DNA from: Paraburkholderia sabiae
Lineage (GTDB): Bacteria; Pseudomonadota; Gammaproteobacteria; Burkholderiales; Burkholderiaceae
Direction: 5' to 3'
DNA length: 64,000 nt
Assembly: GCF_030412785.1 (NCBI RefSeq)
Contig: NZ_CP125296.1
Location: 496,001-560,000, forward strand
This document shows, piece after piece, positions 19,065 through 27,192 of this stretch (its first letter is position 1; each line of letters begins with the position of its first letter). Position numbers and translations under genes: made by a program. The notes under the pieces are model-generated. The model searched no databases. It was given only the letters and a program-made list of their open reading frames with translations, and had not been told where the DNA came from.

Positions 19065-20224
19065 GCGATCGTGCCGATGTGATCGTGATCGGCGGTGGAA
19101 TCGTCGGGACGTCGACGGCGTTTTTTCTGCGGCGCAGAAGGCGTTCGGTGATCCTTCTCGAACGCGGCTTGACGGGGCAGCAGGCGAGCGGCGTCAACTT
19201 TGGTGGCGTACGTCGGCAAGGGCGCGCGATGACCCAACTGGCGATGTCCAGTCGCGCGCTCGAAACGTGGCGGCGTTCGAAAGAACTGCTCGGCGAAGAC
19301 GTTGAGTTTCTCGCGTCGGGTCACACGCGTGTGTGTTATCACGCGCACGACGCCGAGTACTTTCATCGCTATGCCGCGGAGGCGCGCGCTTACGGACTCG
19401 ATCTTGAAGTGCTTGATGGCGCGGCGATGTTCAGGCGCTTTCCGTTTCTCGGACGCGAAGTGCTGGCGGCGTCGATATCCCCGCTCGACGGTCATGCGAA
19501 TCCGCGACTCGCGGCGCCTGCGTTTGGCCGCGCTGCGGCGCGAATGGGCGCGCATATCGTCGAGAACACAGAGATCGTACGCATCGAGAAAGAGGCGGGC
19601 GGCTTTCGCGTCGAGAGTGCGGCGGGCGAGGTGTATCGCGCGGAACAGGTGTTGATCTGCGCGGGCGCGTGGGCGAATACGCTGTCGACGCAACTCGGCG
19701 AACCCGTGCCGCTCGTTGCGCGCGGTCCGCAGATGGCTGTTACCGAGCCGGTGCCGTATGTGTTCGGATCGTCGATGGGCGTGTACACGTCGGTGAAGGC
19801 CGAGAGCGTTTATTTCCGGCAGATTCCGCGCGGCAACATCGTGCTTGGCGGCGGCCCGCCCGGTCCCGCTGATGCATCGACGCGCCGCGCATCGGTTCTG
19901 CCGGAGAACACGGTGCAACAGATGGCGCAATTCCGCAGGCTCGTGCCCGCGCTCGCGCCGTTGCATGTGATTCGCGTGTGGAGTGGTGTCGAAAGTTATC
20001 TGCCTGATTCCGAGCCGGTGATCGGTCCCAGTTCGAAATTGCCGGGACTTTTTTATGCATTCGGTTTCAGTGGGTCGGGGTTTCAGATTGGGCCGGGTGT
20101 CGGCGAGACGCTTGCCGAATTGATCGATACCGGCAGTACACCGATTCCACTTGATACTTTTTCGATTACGCGGTTTTTGCGCGCTGAGCCGGCGCAAGTG
20201 GCTACTAGTGAGGCTTCTTTATGA
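19061..20224 (+). CDS. DAO-family FAD oxidase subunit (HcnC-like)
   Basis: A 387-residue flavoprotein related to D-amino acid and sarcosine oxidases. The N-terminus is VIVIGGGIVGTSTAFFLRRR, the middle has ISPLDGHANPRLAAPAFGRA, and the C-terminal FAD contact is FYAFGFSGSGFQIGPGVGE. It is the likely catalytic subunit of the trimer, oxidising a C-N bond of an imported opine-like or N-alkyl amino acid. It is coupled at both ends by four-base overlaps. A role as a true cyanide synthase is unlikely because it is embedded in an uptake and catabolic operon. Confidence 0.85.
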   Translation: MSDRADVIVIGGGIVGTSTAFFLRRRRRSVILLERGLTGQQASGVNFGGVRRQGRAMTQLAMSSRALETWRRSKELLGEDVEFLASGHTRVCYHAHDAEYFHRYAAEARAYGLDLEVLDGAAMFRRFPFLGREVLAASISPLDGHANPRLAAPAFGRAAARMGAHIVENTEIVRIEKEAGGFRVESAAGEVYRAEQVLICAGAWANTLSTQLGEPVPLVARGPQMAVTEPVPYVFGSSMGVYTSVKAESVYFRQIPRGNIVLGGGPPGPADASTRRASVLPENTVQQMAQFRRLVPALAPLHVIRVWSGVESYLPDSEPVIGPSSKLPGLFYAFGFSGSGFQIGPGVGETLAELIDTGSTPIPLDTFSITRFLRAEPAQVATSEASL

Positions 20225-20559
20225 GTACCGTCGATCAGTCATCGATCACCCTGCGGGATGCCGTTGCTTATATCGAAGCGAATTTCGATAAGGCTGTGAG
20301 TCTTGCTCAGCTGGCAGAGATTTCTGCGCTCAGTGTTTCGCGGTTTGCTACTGTGTTTAGACAGCAGGTTGGGCTTTCGCCTTATAAGTATTTGTGTGGA
20401 GTTCGGGTTAGACGTGCTCAGACTTTGCTGTTAGCCGGTGTGCCCGGGGCTGTTGTTGCTGCTGAGGTTGGGTTTTTTGATCAGAGCCATCTGGCTCGGC
20501 ATTTTAAGAGGTTTTGTGGGGTGACGCCCAGCAGTTTCTTGCAGAAGGCTAAAGGGTAG
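20221..20559 (+). CDS. stand-alone AraC-type HTH regulator
   Basis: A 112-residue protein that is almost only the AraC DNA-binding domain. HTH1 is VSLAQLAEISALSVSRFATVF and HTH2 is VAAEVGFFDQSHLARHFKR, ending with the signature GVTPSSFLQ. It has no effector domain; full-length AraC proteins have about 300 residues. Its start overlaps the oxidase stop by four bases, so it is made as the last gene of the operon and probably regulates it. Codon use shifts strongly toward T-ending codons (GCT, TTT, GTT) compared with the rest of the operon, which may mark recent sequence drift next to the repeat that follows. Confidence 0.85.
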   Translation: MSTVDQSSITLRDAVAYIEANFDKAVSLAQLAEISALSVSRFATVFRQQVGLSPYKYLCGVRVRRAQTLLLAGVPGAVVAAEVGFFDQSHLARHFKRFCGVTPSSFLQKAKG

Positions 20560-20566
20560 CGTTTTT

Positions 20567-21094
20567 GCTGGCATCCGCGATTTCTTTTTGGTCTGCTAGC
20601 GTCGCCCCTGTGCGGGGCGGCACCTACTTTTCTTTGCAGCGGCAAAGAAAAGTAGGCAAAAGAAAGCCGCTTTTGAACCTCCGGTGCCCGCCAGGATGGC
20701 GCTGTGGCATGCCGCAGTCGAGTTGTCGCGCAGCGACGTCCGCACTCTGTAGAAAGCCCGCAGTCAACCGCGCACGACGCGAAAAGCCCCCACACAGTCT
20801 GGAGCACATACCGCCGCAATCAACTGACGGTAAATAAAAAACGTGCTGACCGAATGTGCTCCAGGTGGATGTCATTTTTCGCGCCGCGCGCGCCTGACTG
20901 TGGGCTTTCTACGGAGTGTTTGCGTCGCTGCGCGACGGCTCAAAGAACGTGCGCCGTGCCGTTATCGTGGCAGGCACCGGAGGTTTGAAGCGGCTTTCTT
21001 TTGCCTACTTTTCTTTGCCGCTGCAAAGAAAAGTAGGTGCCGCCCCGCACAGGGGCAACGCATGAAGTACAGATACGAAATCGCGGATGCCAGC
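20567..21094. repeat. long imperfect inverted repeat (arms about 240 bp)
   Basis: The sequence reading inward from 20567 (GCTGGCATCCGCGATTTC) returns in reverse complement ending at 21094. Matched blocks include CCCCTGTGCGGGGCGGCACC with TACTTTTCTTTGCAGCGGCA, then AAAGAAAGCCGCTT, the CCTCCGGTGCC block, TCGCGCAGCGACG, TAGAAAGCCC and CTGGAGCAC (20799-20807 with 20856-20864). The unpaired centre is about 48 bases around 20831. Each arm also contains a small internal hairpin, CTTTTCTTTGC-AGCG-GCAAAGAAAAG. I recall similar TTTCTTTGC/GCAAAGAAA blocks as dispersed repeats in this genus, but cannot verify that here. No ORF or transposase lies inside. Confidence 0.85.
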
Positions 21095-21106
21095 GCAGCA
21101 AAAAGA

Positions 21107-21187
21107 CCAGATTAGCGACTGCGTCGCAGACAAGAACAAGAAAAAAACGAAAAACCAGAATGGCGACTAGCGTCGCAGACAAAAAAA
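21107..21187 (-). terminator. tandem hairpin units at the LysR 3' end
   Basis: Two near-identical units share CCAGA-N3-GCGACT and GCGTCGCAGACAA (from 21107 and from 21155). On the minus strand each forms GCGAC-GC(T)A-GTCGC followed by CTGG and a T-rich run. Together they look like duplicated weak terminators downstream of the LysR gene. Confidence 0.4.
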
Positions 21188-21188
21188 C

Positions 21189-22160
21189 CTACCCCACCTT
21201 CAACCCACCTTGCCGCATGGCATCAAAAACCCCGAGCCTCGGATATTTCTTCTCAATGATCCGCATATCGTTACGAGTCTCTTCGATGATCCAGTCGCGC
21301 ACATCATCGACAATAGGCCTTAGCGGCTTATTAGCCGGCCGCACAAGACAACACCGCCGACTGGTCACAATAACTTCCTGCTCAGCGGGCAGCAGAGCCC
21401 CTTGCGCAAGCCAATGCGAAACCACATTGAGCCACCCAAGCGCAATCCCCTGTCCAAGCAACGCAGCCTGCACAACAATCGCATAGTCCCCGAAGCTCAG
21501 CATCCCGGCGACATGCCGCCCATGCTCCGCATACGCACCGAAACGCTCATGCCACCCGCGCTCTTCGTCATCCATGACGATCACGGTATCGCCATGTACA
21601 CGGCCTTCGTCAGTCTGCGAGTTCTCCAGATAACGCTCGTTGCAAACGGGCAAGAGCGTCTCAGGCATCACCAGCACGGCGTTTTCGTCGATCTCGCCAT
21701 CGTGCAGAAAACGCATACCGAGATCGACATCGTTCAGCGGCCCACCGATGCGCCCCGATATCAGCTGAAAGCGCAAATCGATATTAGGGAAAGCCTGATT
21801 CAGCCGGCTCATTCGCGGCATCAGCCAATGCGTGGTGAAACCCGTCGATACCGACAGCGTCACCGACTCCACGCCCGTCGCGCGGGCCTCGATTTCCCTG
21901 ATTGCATTTTCGATGCCGTTGAAGCCCTCGGAAATCGCGCGGTACAGAATCCGGCCGCTTTCCGTCAGTTCGATACCGCCGCGCACCCGCTCGAACAGGC
22001 GCACGCCGATGTGGTCCTCCATCCGCGCGAGCATGCGGCTCACGGCTGGCTGGCTCACATAGAGCTCCTGCGCAGCGCGCGTGAAGTTGCCGCAGCGTGC
22101 AGCCGCTTCGAACACGAACAGCGCGTTGGCGCTCGGCAGTTTCTTGCGAAGATTTGGCAT
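21189..22160 (-). CDS. LysR-type regulator of module B
   Basis: A 323-residue LysR protein. The winged HTH covers about residues 7-66 (FTRAAQELYVSQPAVSRMLARMEDHIGVRLFER), followed by a two-lobe effector domain. It is divergent from the PotA-like operon with 100 bp between starts, the classic layout for a LysR activator. The shared intergenic sequence closely resembles the promoter of the binding-protein gene at 31518, so it probably controls both. Its C-terminal end abuts the tandem hairpins and the giant palindrome. Confidence 0.87.
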   Translation of the reverse strand: MPNLRKKLPSANALFVFEAAARCGNFTRAAQELYVSQPAVSRMLARMEDHIGVRLFERVRGGIELTESGRILYRAISEGFNGIENAIREIEARATGVESVTLSVSTGFTTHWLMPRMSRLNQAFPNIDLRFQLISGRIGGPLNDVDLGMRFLHDGEIDENAVLVMPETLLPVCNERYLENSQTDEGRVHGDTVIVMDDEERGWHERFGAYAEHGRHVAGMLSFGDYAIVVQAALLGQGIALGWLNVVSHWLAQGALLPAEQEVIVTSRRCCLVRPANKPLRPIVDDVRDWIIEETRNDMRIIEKKYPRLGVFDAMRQGGLKVG

Positions 22161-22169
22161 GACCTGATG

Positions 22170-22217
22170 TTATGCCTGATCCAACAATTTGGGAATTGCC
22201 GCCAAAAAGATCGAGCC
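22170..22217 (+). promoter_or_regulatory. promoter/operator of module B, shared with the orphan binding protein
   Basis: The order is TTATG, TCCAACAATT (22180-22189), CCGCCAAAA (22199-22207) and TATATTTT (from 22219 counting back two bases of the T run). The same blocks in the same order occur on the minus strand at about 32750-32673. TCCAACAATT to TATATTTT is 39 bases in both. CAATT-TGGG-AATTG is an inverted repeat that could bind LysR. The T-rich block may be the -10 region. Confidence 0.6.
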
Positions 22218-22260
22218 GTATATTTTTCTCAACGTATCCCCTTCCAGCGAGAGACACGCC

Positions 22261-23337
22261 ATGGACGCACGAGCGAAAACGGGAGTATCGATCAGGTCGG
22301 CAACGAAACGTTATGGTCCAGTGGTCGCGCTGGACGACGTATCGCTCGATATCGCGCCGGGTGAATTCGTGTCGTTGCTCGGGCCGTCCGGGTCGGGCAA
22401 GACGACGCTGCTGGGCATTCTCGGCGGCTTCGTGCAGCCGACTTCGGGCACGGTCTGGGTCGGCGAGCGCGACATTACATTTGCGCCGCCGCACAAGCGC
22501 AACATCGGCATCGTGTTCCAGAACTATGCGTTGTTCCCGCACATGACAGTTGGCGAGAACGTCGCGTTTCCGTTGCGTGCGCGTCGCGAGCCGAAAGCGG
22601 GCTGGGCGAAGAAAGTCGCCGACGCGCTCGCGATGGTCGAACTGAACGGCTACGAGTCGCGCAATATCAGCCAGCTGTCCGGCGGCCAGCGTCAGCGCGT
22701 CGCGCTCGCTCGCGCGATGGTGTTCGAGCCGCAACTGATCCTGATGGACGAGCCGCTCTCCGCGCTCGACAAACAACTGCGCGAAACGATGCAGATCGAA
22801 TTGCGCCGCCTGCATCGCAAGCTCGGCGCGACCATCGTCAACGTCACGCACGATCAACGCGAAGCGCTCACGATGAGCGATCGCGTCGCCGTGTTGAAGG
22901 ACGGCAAGCTCGTGCAGATCGACACGCCCGAGCGTCTCTATGACCGTCCGTGCGATGCATTCGTCGCAAGCTTTATCGGCGAAGCCACGTTGCTCGACGT
23001 GAGCCGCGCAGGCGACGACGCCGTGCGTCTCGGCGATTCGATCTTGCGCACTGCGCATCCTCTGCCGCGAGGTGAAAAGCTGTTGCTCGCAGTGCAAACG
23101 GAAAAGCTCGTGATCGACGGTATAGAAGGACAGAACGGTACGAACCGTCTGTCATGCCGCGTGACGGAAGTGCTGTACCAGGGCGAGAGTCTGCGTGTGT
23201 TTGCAGCGCTCGCCGACGGCACGGCCATCAGTCTTCGGCAGCCCGGCAGTCATGAAGCGCGTCGGCGCATTCCATCGCCTGGCGCGCAGATGACAGTCGC
23301 ACTCGACCCTCAAGACACGATCGTCGTGGCCGCATGA
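22261..23337 (+). CDS. polyamine-type ABC transporter ATPase (PotA-like)
   Basis: A 358-residue ATPase. Walker A is GPSGSGKTT, the signature is LSGGQRQRVALARAM, and Walker B is LILMDEPLSALD. A C-terminal TOBE-type domain follows from about residue 240. ATG 22261 is chosen because homology starts there; a GAGAG element precedes it. It drives the PotB/PotC-like permease pair encoded four kilobases downstream, with two catabolic genes inserted between. This order, enzyme genes inside the transporter set, argues for import and degradation of one substrate. Confidence 0.9.
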   Translation: MDARAKTGVSIRSATKRYGPVVALDDVSLDIAPGEFVSLLGPSGSGKTTLLGILGGFVQPTSGTVWVGERDITFAPPHKRNIGIVFQNYALFPHMTVGENVAFPLRARREPKAGWAKKVADALAMVELNGYESRNISQLSGGQRQRVALARAMVFEPQLILMDEPLSALDKQLRETMQIELRRLHRKLGATIVNVTHDQREALTMSDRVAVLKDGKLVQIDTPERLYDRPCDAFVASFIGEATLLDVSRAGDDAVRLGDSILRTAHPLPRGEKLLLAVQTEKLVIDGIEGQNGTNRLSCRVTEVLYQGESLRVFAALADGTAISLRQPGSHEARRRIPSPGAQMTVALDPQDTIVVAA

Positions 23338-23428
23338 ATTAGCCTGATTTCAAGCCTGATTTAACCCATCGCCTGTGCACGGGCATGCCTTCTTACGCGA
23401 TACACGCAAACTGCAAAAGGATGATGCA

Positions 23429-24139
23429 ATGAAGCTCACCGATTTCAAGGTTCTGACGTTCGATGTCGTCGGCACGCTGATCAACTTCGAGAAGGGCGTG
23501 CTCGCGTCCGTACGGCGACTCGGCGGCGCAAAAGCGAAAGACCTCAGCGACGACCAGATTTTCGAGCCGTACATGGCCGGCCGCGCGAAATATCCTGGCC
23601 GTTCGAGCCACGAAATGGCGAACGTCTACCTGCATCTCGCGAAAGAACTCGGCCTGCCTGACGATGCGCAATCGGCGGCGGCATTCCAGCGCGACGTGCT
23701 CGAATGGCCCGCGTTCGAAGACTCCGTCGCGGCATTGAAGCGCCTGCGCAAGCACTATCGTCTCGTCGCGATGACGAATGCGGACCGCGTCGCGTTGTCG
23801 GCGTACGCACACACGCTCGGCGATCCGTTCGACGATTCCGTCTGCTGCGACGAAACGGGCGTTGCGAAACCCGATCCGCAATTCTTCGCGTATAACCGCG
23901 GACGTCAGGCTGCATTCGGCTACAAGTTTGGCGAGATTTTGCACACCGCGCAAAGCCAGTATCACGACATCGGTGTGGCGACGAAACTCGGCTATGCGAC
24001 GTGCTGGATCGAGCGTCGTCAGGGCTTGAAGGGTTTCGGCGCGACGCCCGTGCCCGAAGCCGTCACGGAGCCGACCTTCAAGTTCGCGACGCTCGCCGCG
24101 CTCGCGGATGCCGTCGAAGCCGAAGCGCGCGCTGCCTGA
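23429..24139 (+). CDS. HAD superfamily hydrolase, haloacid dehalogenase type II-like (module B)
   Basis: A 236-residue HAD protein. Motif I is LTFDVVGTLINF with Asp12 as the nucleophile, motif II is VAMTNADR, and motif III contains the Lys of AKPDPQFFAY. It is related to, but clearly diverged from, the HAD at 9839. Both lie directly beside a DAO-family oxidase gene. ATG 23429 has an AAAAGG site. The stop is followed two bases later by the oxidase start. The true substrate is unknown; dehalogenation is not implied by context. Confidence 0.8.
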   Translation: MKLTDFKVLTFDVVGTLINFEKGVLASVRRLGGAKAKDLSDDQIFEPYMAGRAKYPGRSSHEMANVYLHLAKELGLPDDAQSAAAFQRDVLEWPAFEDSVAALKRLRKHYRLVAMTNADRVALSAYAHTLGDPFDDSVCCDETGVAKPDPQFFAYNRGRQAAFGYKFGEILHTAQSQYHDIGVATKLGYATCWIERRQGLKGFGATPVPEAVTEPTFKFATLAALADAVEAEARAA

Positions 24140-24141
24140 TC

Positions 24142-25470
24142 ATGCTCGCACCGACACCGCACCGGCCGCAGCCCGACTCGCTCTGGCGCGCGATGGCGGC
24201 GCGCTCGCCCGTCACGCATGCGCCTGTCAGCACGGGCTCGCCGCTCGCGCGCGATCTGATCGTCGACGTGGCGATCATCGGCGCGGGATATTCGGGCCTC
24301 GCGGCGGCGTATGCGCTGCAAAAGCGCGGCGTCGACTGCGCGGTGTTCGATGCGAACCCGATCGGCTGGGGCGCGAGCGGGCGCAACGGCGGTGTGGTGT
24401 CGTCGAAATTCCGCTTGTCGTTTCCGTCGATTGCGAGCACCTACGATCTCGATACTGCCAAACGCATGCACCGGCTCGCGCATGACGGCGTGCGCGTGGT
24501 CGAACAGTTCGTCGATGAGTTCAAGCTGGAACGCGCGCAATTCGAGCATACGGGCAGCCTGCGTTGCGCGCATACGGACCGCGCGCTTGCTTCGATTTGC
24601 GCGGAAGCGGACTGGGTGCGCACGCAGTTGGGCGATACGTCGATGACCGTTCAATCGCGCGAGGAGATCACACACGAGACGGGCTCGAAAGGATTCGTAG
24701 GCGGCGTATTGAGCGCCGACGCGGGCACGATCCTGCCGCTCGAATACGTGCGCGGTATCGCTCGCGGTTTGACGGCGCGCGGCGTGCCCATCTACGAATC
24801 GACGCCCGTTCTGGACATGACGCGCGTGCAGCAAGGCGTGATGATTCGCACGCCCGGCGGCAGCGTGCGCGCGAAGCAGGTGATCGTCGCGACCAACGCC
24901 TACTCGAATCTCACGGATGCAACCGCGCCTTATCAGCGCGAACTCGTGCCGTTCCGCAGCGCGATGATAGCGACGGAAAGACTGTCGCCGGAACTCGACG
25001 CGAAGCTGATGGTCAACCGCCGGAGCTATACAGAAACGCGCCGCATGATGAAGTGGTTTCGCAAGGTGGACGGACGCATGCTGTTCGGCGGGCGCGACGC
25101 GTTCGGCAAGGAAGGCCAGGACACGGGCTTCGCCGCGTTGCAACGCGCGATGGTTGCGCTCTTTCCCGATCTTGCGGGCGTGGGTGTCGAGTATCGCTGG
25201 TCGGGTTATGTGGGCATGACGTTCAACGCATTGCCGCATGTCGGCCGCAGCAATGATGTCACGACGTTCTGTCTCGGGTATAACGGTGCAGGTGTCGCGA
25301 TGGCGAGCCTGATCGGTCAGCATGCCGCAGCGCTCGCGCTCGGCGACAAGCCCGAGCTTGCATTGCTGGCGCAGCAAGGTTTGCGGCCAGTGCCGTTTCA
25401 TTCGCTGCGCGCGCCGGGTGTCCGGCTCGTTGCAGCGTGGTATCAGTTTCTCGACGCCGTGGGTGCATGA
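24142..25470 (+). CDS. DAO-family FAD oxidoreductase (module B)
   Basis: A 442-residue flavoprotein of the PuuB/ordL group. The dinucleotide fold VAIIGAGYSGLAAAYALQKR is preceded by about 35 residues, including SLWRAMAARSP. Then come GWGASGRNGGVVSSKF and, near the end, FCLGYNGAGVAMASLIGQHAA. It is paralogous to the oxidase at 10548. It starts two bases after the HAD stop and overlaps the permease start by four bases. It most likely oxidises the amine imported by the polyamine-type transporter, feeding the dehydrogenase at 27193. Confidence 0.86.
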   Translation: MLAPTPHRPQPDSLWRAMAARSPVTHAPVSTGSPLARDLIVDVAIIGAGYSGLAAAYALQKRGVDCAVFDANPIGWGASGRNGGVVSSKFRLSFPSIASTYDLDTAKRMHRLAHDGVRVVEQFVDEFKLERAQFEHTGSLRCAHTDRALASICAEADWVRTQLGDTSMTVQSREEITHETGSKGFVGGVLSADAGTILPLEYVRGIARGLTARGVPIYESTPVLDMTRVQQGVMIRTPGGSVRAKQVIVATNAYSNLTDATAPYQRELVPFRSAMIATERLSPELDAKLMVNRRSYTETRRMMKWFRKVDGRMLFGGRDAFGKEGQDTGFAALQRAMVALFPDLAGVGVEYRWSGYVGMTFNALPHVGRSNDVTTFCLGYNGAGVAMASLIGQHAAALALGDKPELALLAQQGLRPVPFHSLRAPGVRLVAAWYQFLDAVGA

Positions 25471-26378
25471 TGACGACAGTCAAACACGCTTTCCAGGATC
25501 AGACTGTGATGCAGACCGCTACGATCGATCCGTCGGTTCGCCACCAGCAGCGCGAAGATCGCGCGATGCTGCTGCTGATGGCGCCCGCGCTGCTCGTCGT
25601 CGTGGTGCTGCTGGTGTTGCCGCTTGCGTGGCTGTCGTGGCAGTCGATCTATCACGACGGCGCATTCACGCTTGTCAACTATCGACGCATTTTTACGGGC
25701 ACGTATCTCGACACGTTCCTGATGACGTTCAAGCTGAGCATCATCGTGACGGGTATTACATTGCTGCTCGGTTATCCCGTGGCGTATTTCGCGGCTTCCG
25801 TGCCGCCGAAATGGAGCGCGCTGATACTCGGCATGGTCATTCTGCCGTTCTGGACCAGTGTGCTCGTACGCACGTATGCGTGGCTCGTGCTGCTGCAGCG
25901 TACCGGGCTCGTGAACAAGGCGCTGCTGTCGATGGGTCTGATCGACCGGCCGGTGCAACTCGCGTACAACCAGTTCGGCACGATCATCGCGATGGTGCAC
26001 ATCCTGTTGCCGTTCATGGTGCTGCCGCTGTACTCCGCGATGCAGAAGATTCCTTCGAACCTGTCGCAAGCGGGCGCGAGCCTTGGTGGATCGCCGCTGC
26101 ATGTGTTCTACCGCGTGTTCCTGCCGCTGTCGATGAGCGGTGTGGTCGCGGGCGTCACGCTCGTGTTCGTACTGTGCCTTGGTTTCTACATCACGCCTGA
26201 GCTGATGGGCGGCGGCAAGTCGATCATGGTGTCGATGGTCGTGAGCCGCAACGTCGAGATCTACAACAGTTGGGGCGCGGCAAGTGCGGTGAGCGTCGTG
26301 CTGCTGGTCTGCGTGTTCGCGATCTTCTATGCCGCCAGCCGCGTGATTCCCCTCGAAAAGACATTGGGCGCGAAATGA
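25467..26378 (+). CDS. ABC transporter permease (PotB-like)
   Basis: A 303-residue permease with about six helices; an unusually long cytoplasmic N-terminus (about 35 residues) precedes the first helix MLLLMAPALLVVVVLLVLPL. The EAA loop ASLGGSPLHVFYRVFLPLSM and the segment PFWTSVLVRTYAW are typical of PotB. Its start overlaps the oxidase stop, and its stop overlaps the next start, by four bases each. Confidence 0.9.
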   Translation: MMTTVKHAFQDQTVMQTATIDPSVRHQQREDRAMLLLMAPALLVVVVLLVLPLAWLSWQSIYHDGAFTLVNYRRIFTGTYLDTFLMTFKLSIIVTGITLLLGYPVAYFAASVPPKWSALILGMVILPFWTSVLVRTYAWLVLLQRTGLVNKALLSMGLIDRPVQLAYNQFGTIIAMVHILLPFMVLPLYSAMQKIPSNLSQAGASLGGSPLHVFYRVFLPLSMSGVVAGVTLVFVLCLGFYITPELMGGGKSIMVSMVVSRNVEIYNSWGAASAVSVVLLVCVFAIFYAASRVIPLEKTLGAK

Positions 26379-27172
26379 ACAAGCTCTCATTCGGAAGGCT
26401 GACGCTGGGTGCGGGCGTCGTGCTGATCCTCGTGTTCCTGATGCTGCCTGTGGTGATCGTCGTGCCGCTGTCGTTCTCCGACACGCGCTTCATGACGTTC
26501 CCGCCGCCCGCGTATTCGCTGCGCTGGTATCACTCGTTCTTCGATAACCCCGCGTGGATCGACGCGGCGCGCGTAACGTTGACGGCGTCCGTTTGCGCCG
26601 CGCTGATCGCGACGCCGCTCGGCATCGCGGCGGCGTATGGCATCCAGCACGGCTCGCACTGGTCGATGAAGTATCTGCGCACGCTGCTGATGCTGCCGCT
26701 GATGGTGCCGATCATCATCGTCGCCGTCGGCGTGTTTTTCGTGTTCACGCAAGCAGGGTATGTGAACACGCTGGGTGGGCTGATCGTCGCGGATACGATG
26801 CTCGGGCTGCCGTATGTGCTGATCTCCGTCGGCGCGGATTTGCGGACCTTCGATCGCACGCAGGAGATGGTCGCGCGCAGTCTCGGCATGAACCGCTTTC
26901 GCAGCTTCATGACGGTGACGCTGCCGCAGATCAAGGCGAGCGTGATTTCGGGCGCGGTGTTCGTCTTCATTCAGGCGCTCGATGAAACGGTCGTCGCACT
27001 GTTCATTTCGGGCGGCTCGAACCAGACGTTGACGCGGCGCATGTTCGTCACGTTGCGTGACGAAATCGATCCGACTATCGCGGCAATCAGCACGATGCTG
27101 ACGGCGCTGACCTTGTGCCTCGTGATGATCGTTGTCGTGAGCCGACGTTCGTCGTCGATGGCGCGGGCCTGA
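26375..27172 (+). CDS. ABC transporter permease (PotC-like)
   Basis: A 265-residue permease. The N-terminal helix is VVLILVFLMLPVVIVVPLSF, followed by FPPPAYSLRWYHSFFDNPAW, a PotC hallmark. The EAA loop is ARSLGMNRFRSFMTVTLPQI. It is coupled to the PotB-like gene by a four-base overlap and is followed 20 bases later by the aldehyde dehydrogenase gene. Confidence 0.9.
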   Translation: MNKLSFGRLTLGAGVVLILVFLMLPVVIVVPLSFSDTRFMTFPPPAYSLRWYHSFFDNPAWIDAARVTLTASVCAALIATPLGIAAAYGIQHGSHWSMKYLRTLLMLPLMVPIIIVAVGVFFVFTQAGYVNTLGGLIVADTMLGLPYVLISVGADLRTFDRTQEMVARSLGMNRFRSFMTVTLPQIKASVISGAVFVFIQALDETVVALFISGGSNQTLTRRMFVTLRDEIDPTIAAISTMLTALTLCLVMIVVVSRRSSSMARA

Positions 27173-27192
27173 TTTCATTCTACGGAAGCGGC

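Larger units (their letters stand above)
20560..21188. other. gene-free gap dominated by a giant palindrome
   Basis: No gene is convincing in these 629 bases. Almost all of it is the long inverted repeat annotated separately, followed by a pair of near-identical hairpin units next to the LysR 3' end. Confidence 0.7.

Noticed and set aside
17326..20224. Hydrogen cyanide synthase hcnABC
   Set aside because: The subunit layout matches, but the genes are coupled to an importer and catabolic genes; opine-type or amino acid oxidases share the same layout.
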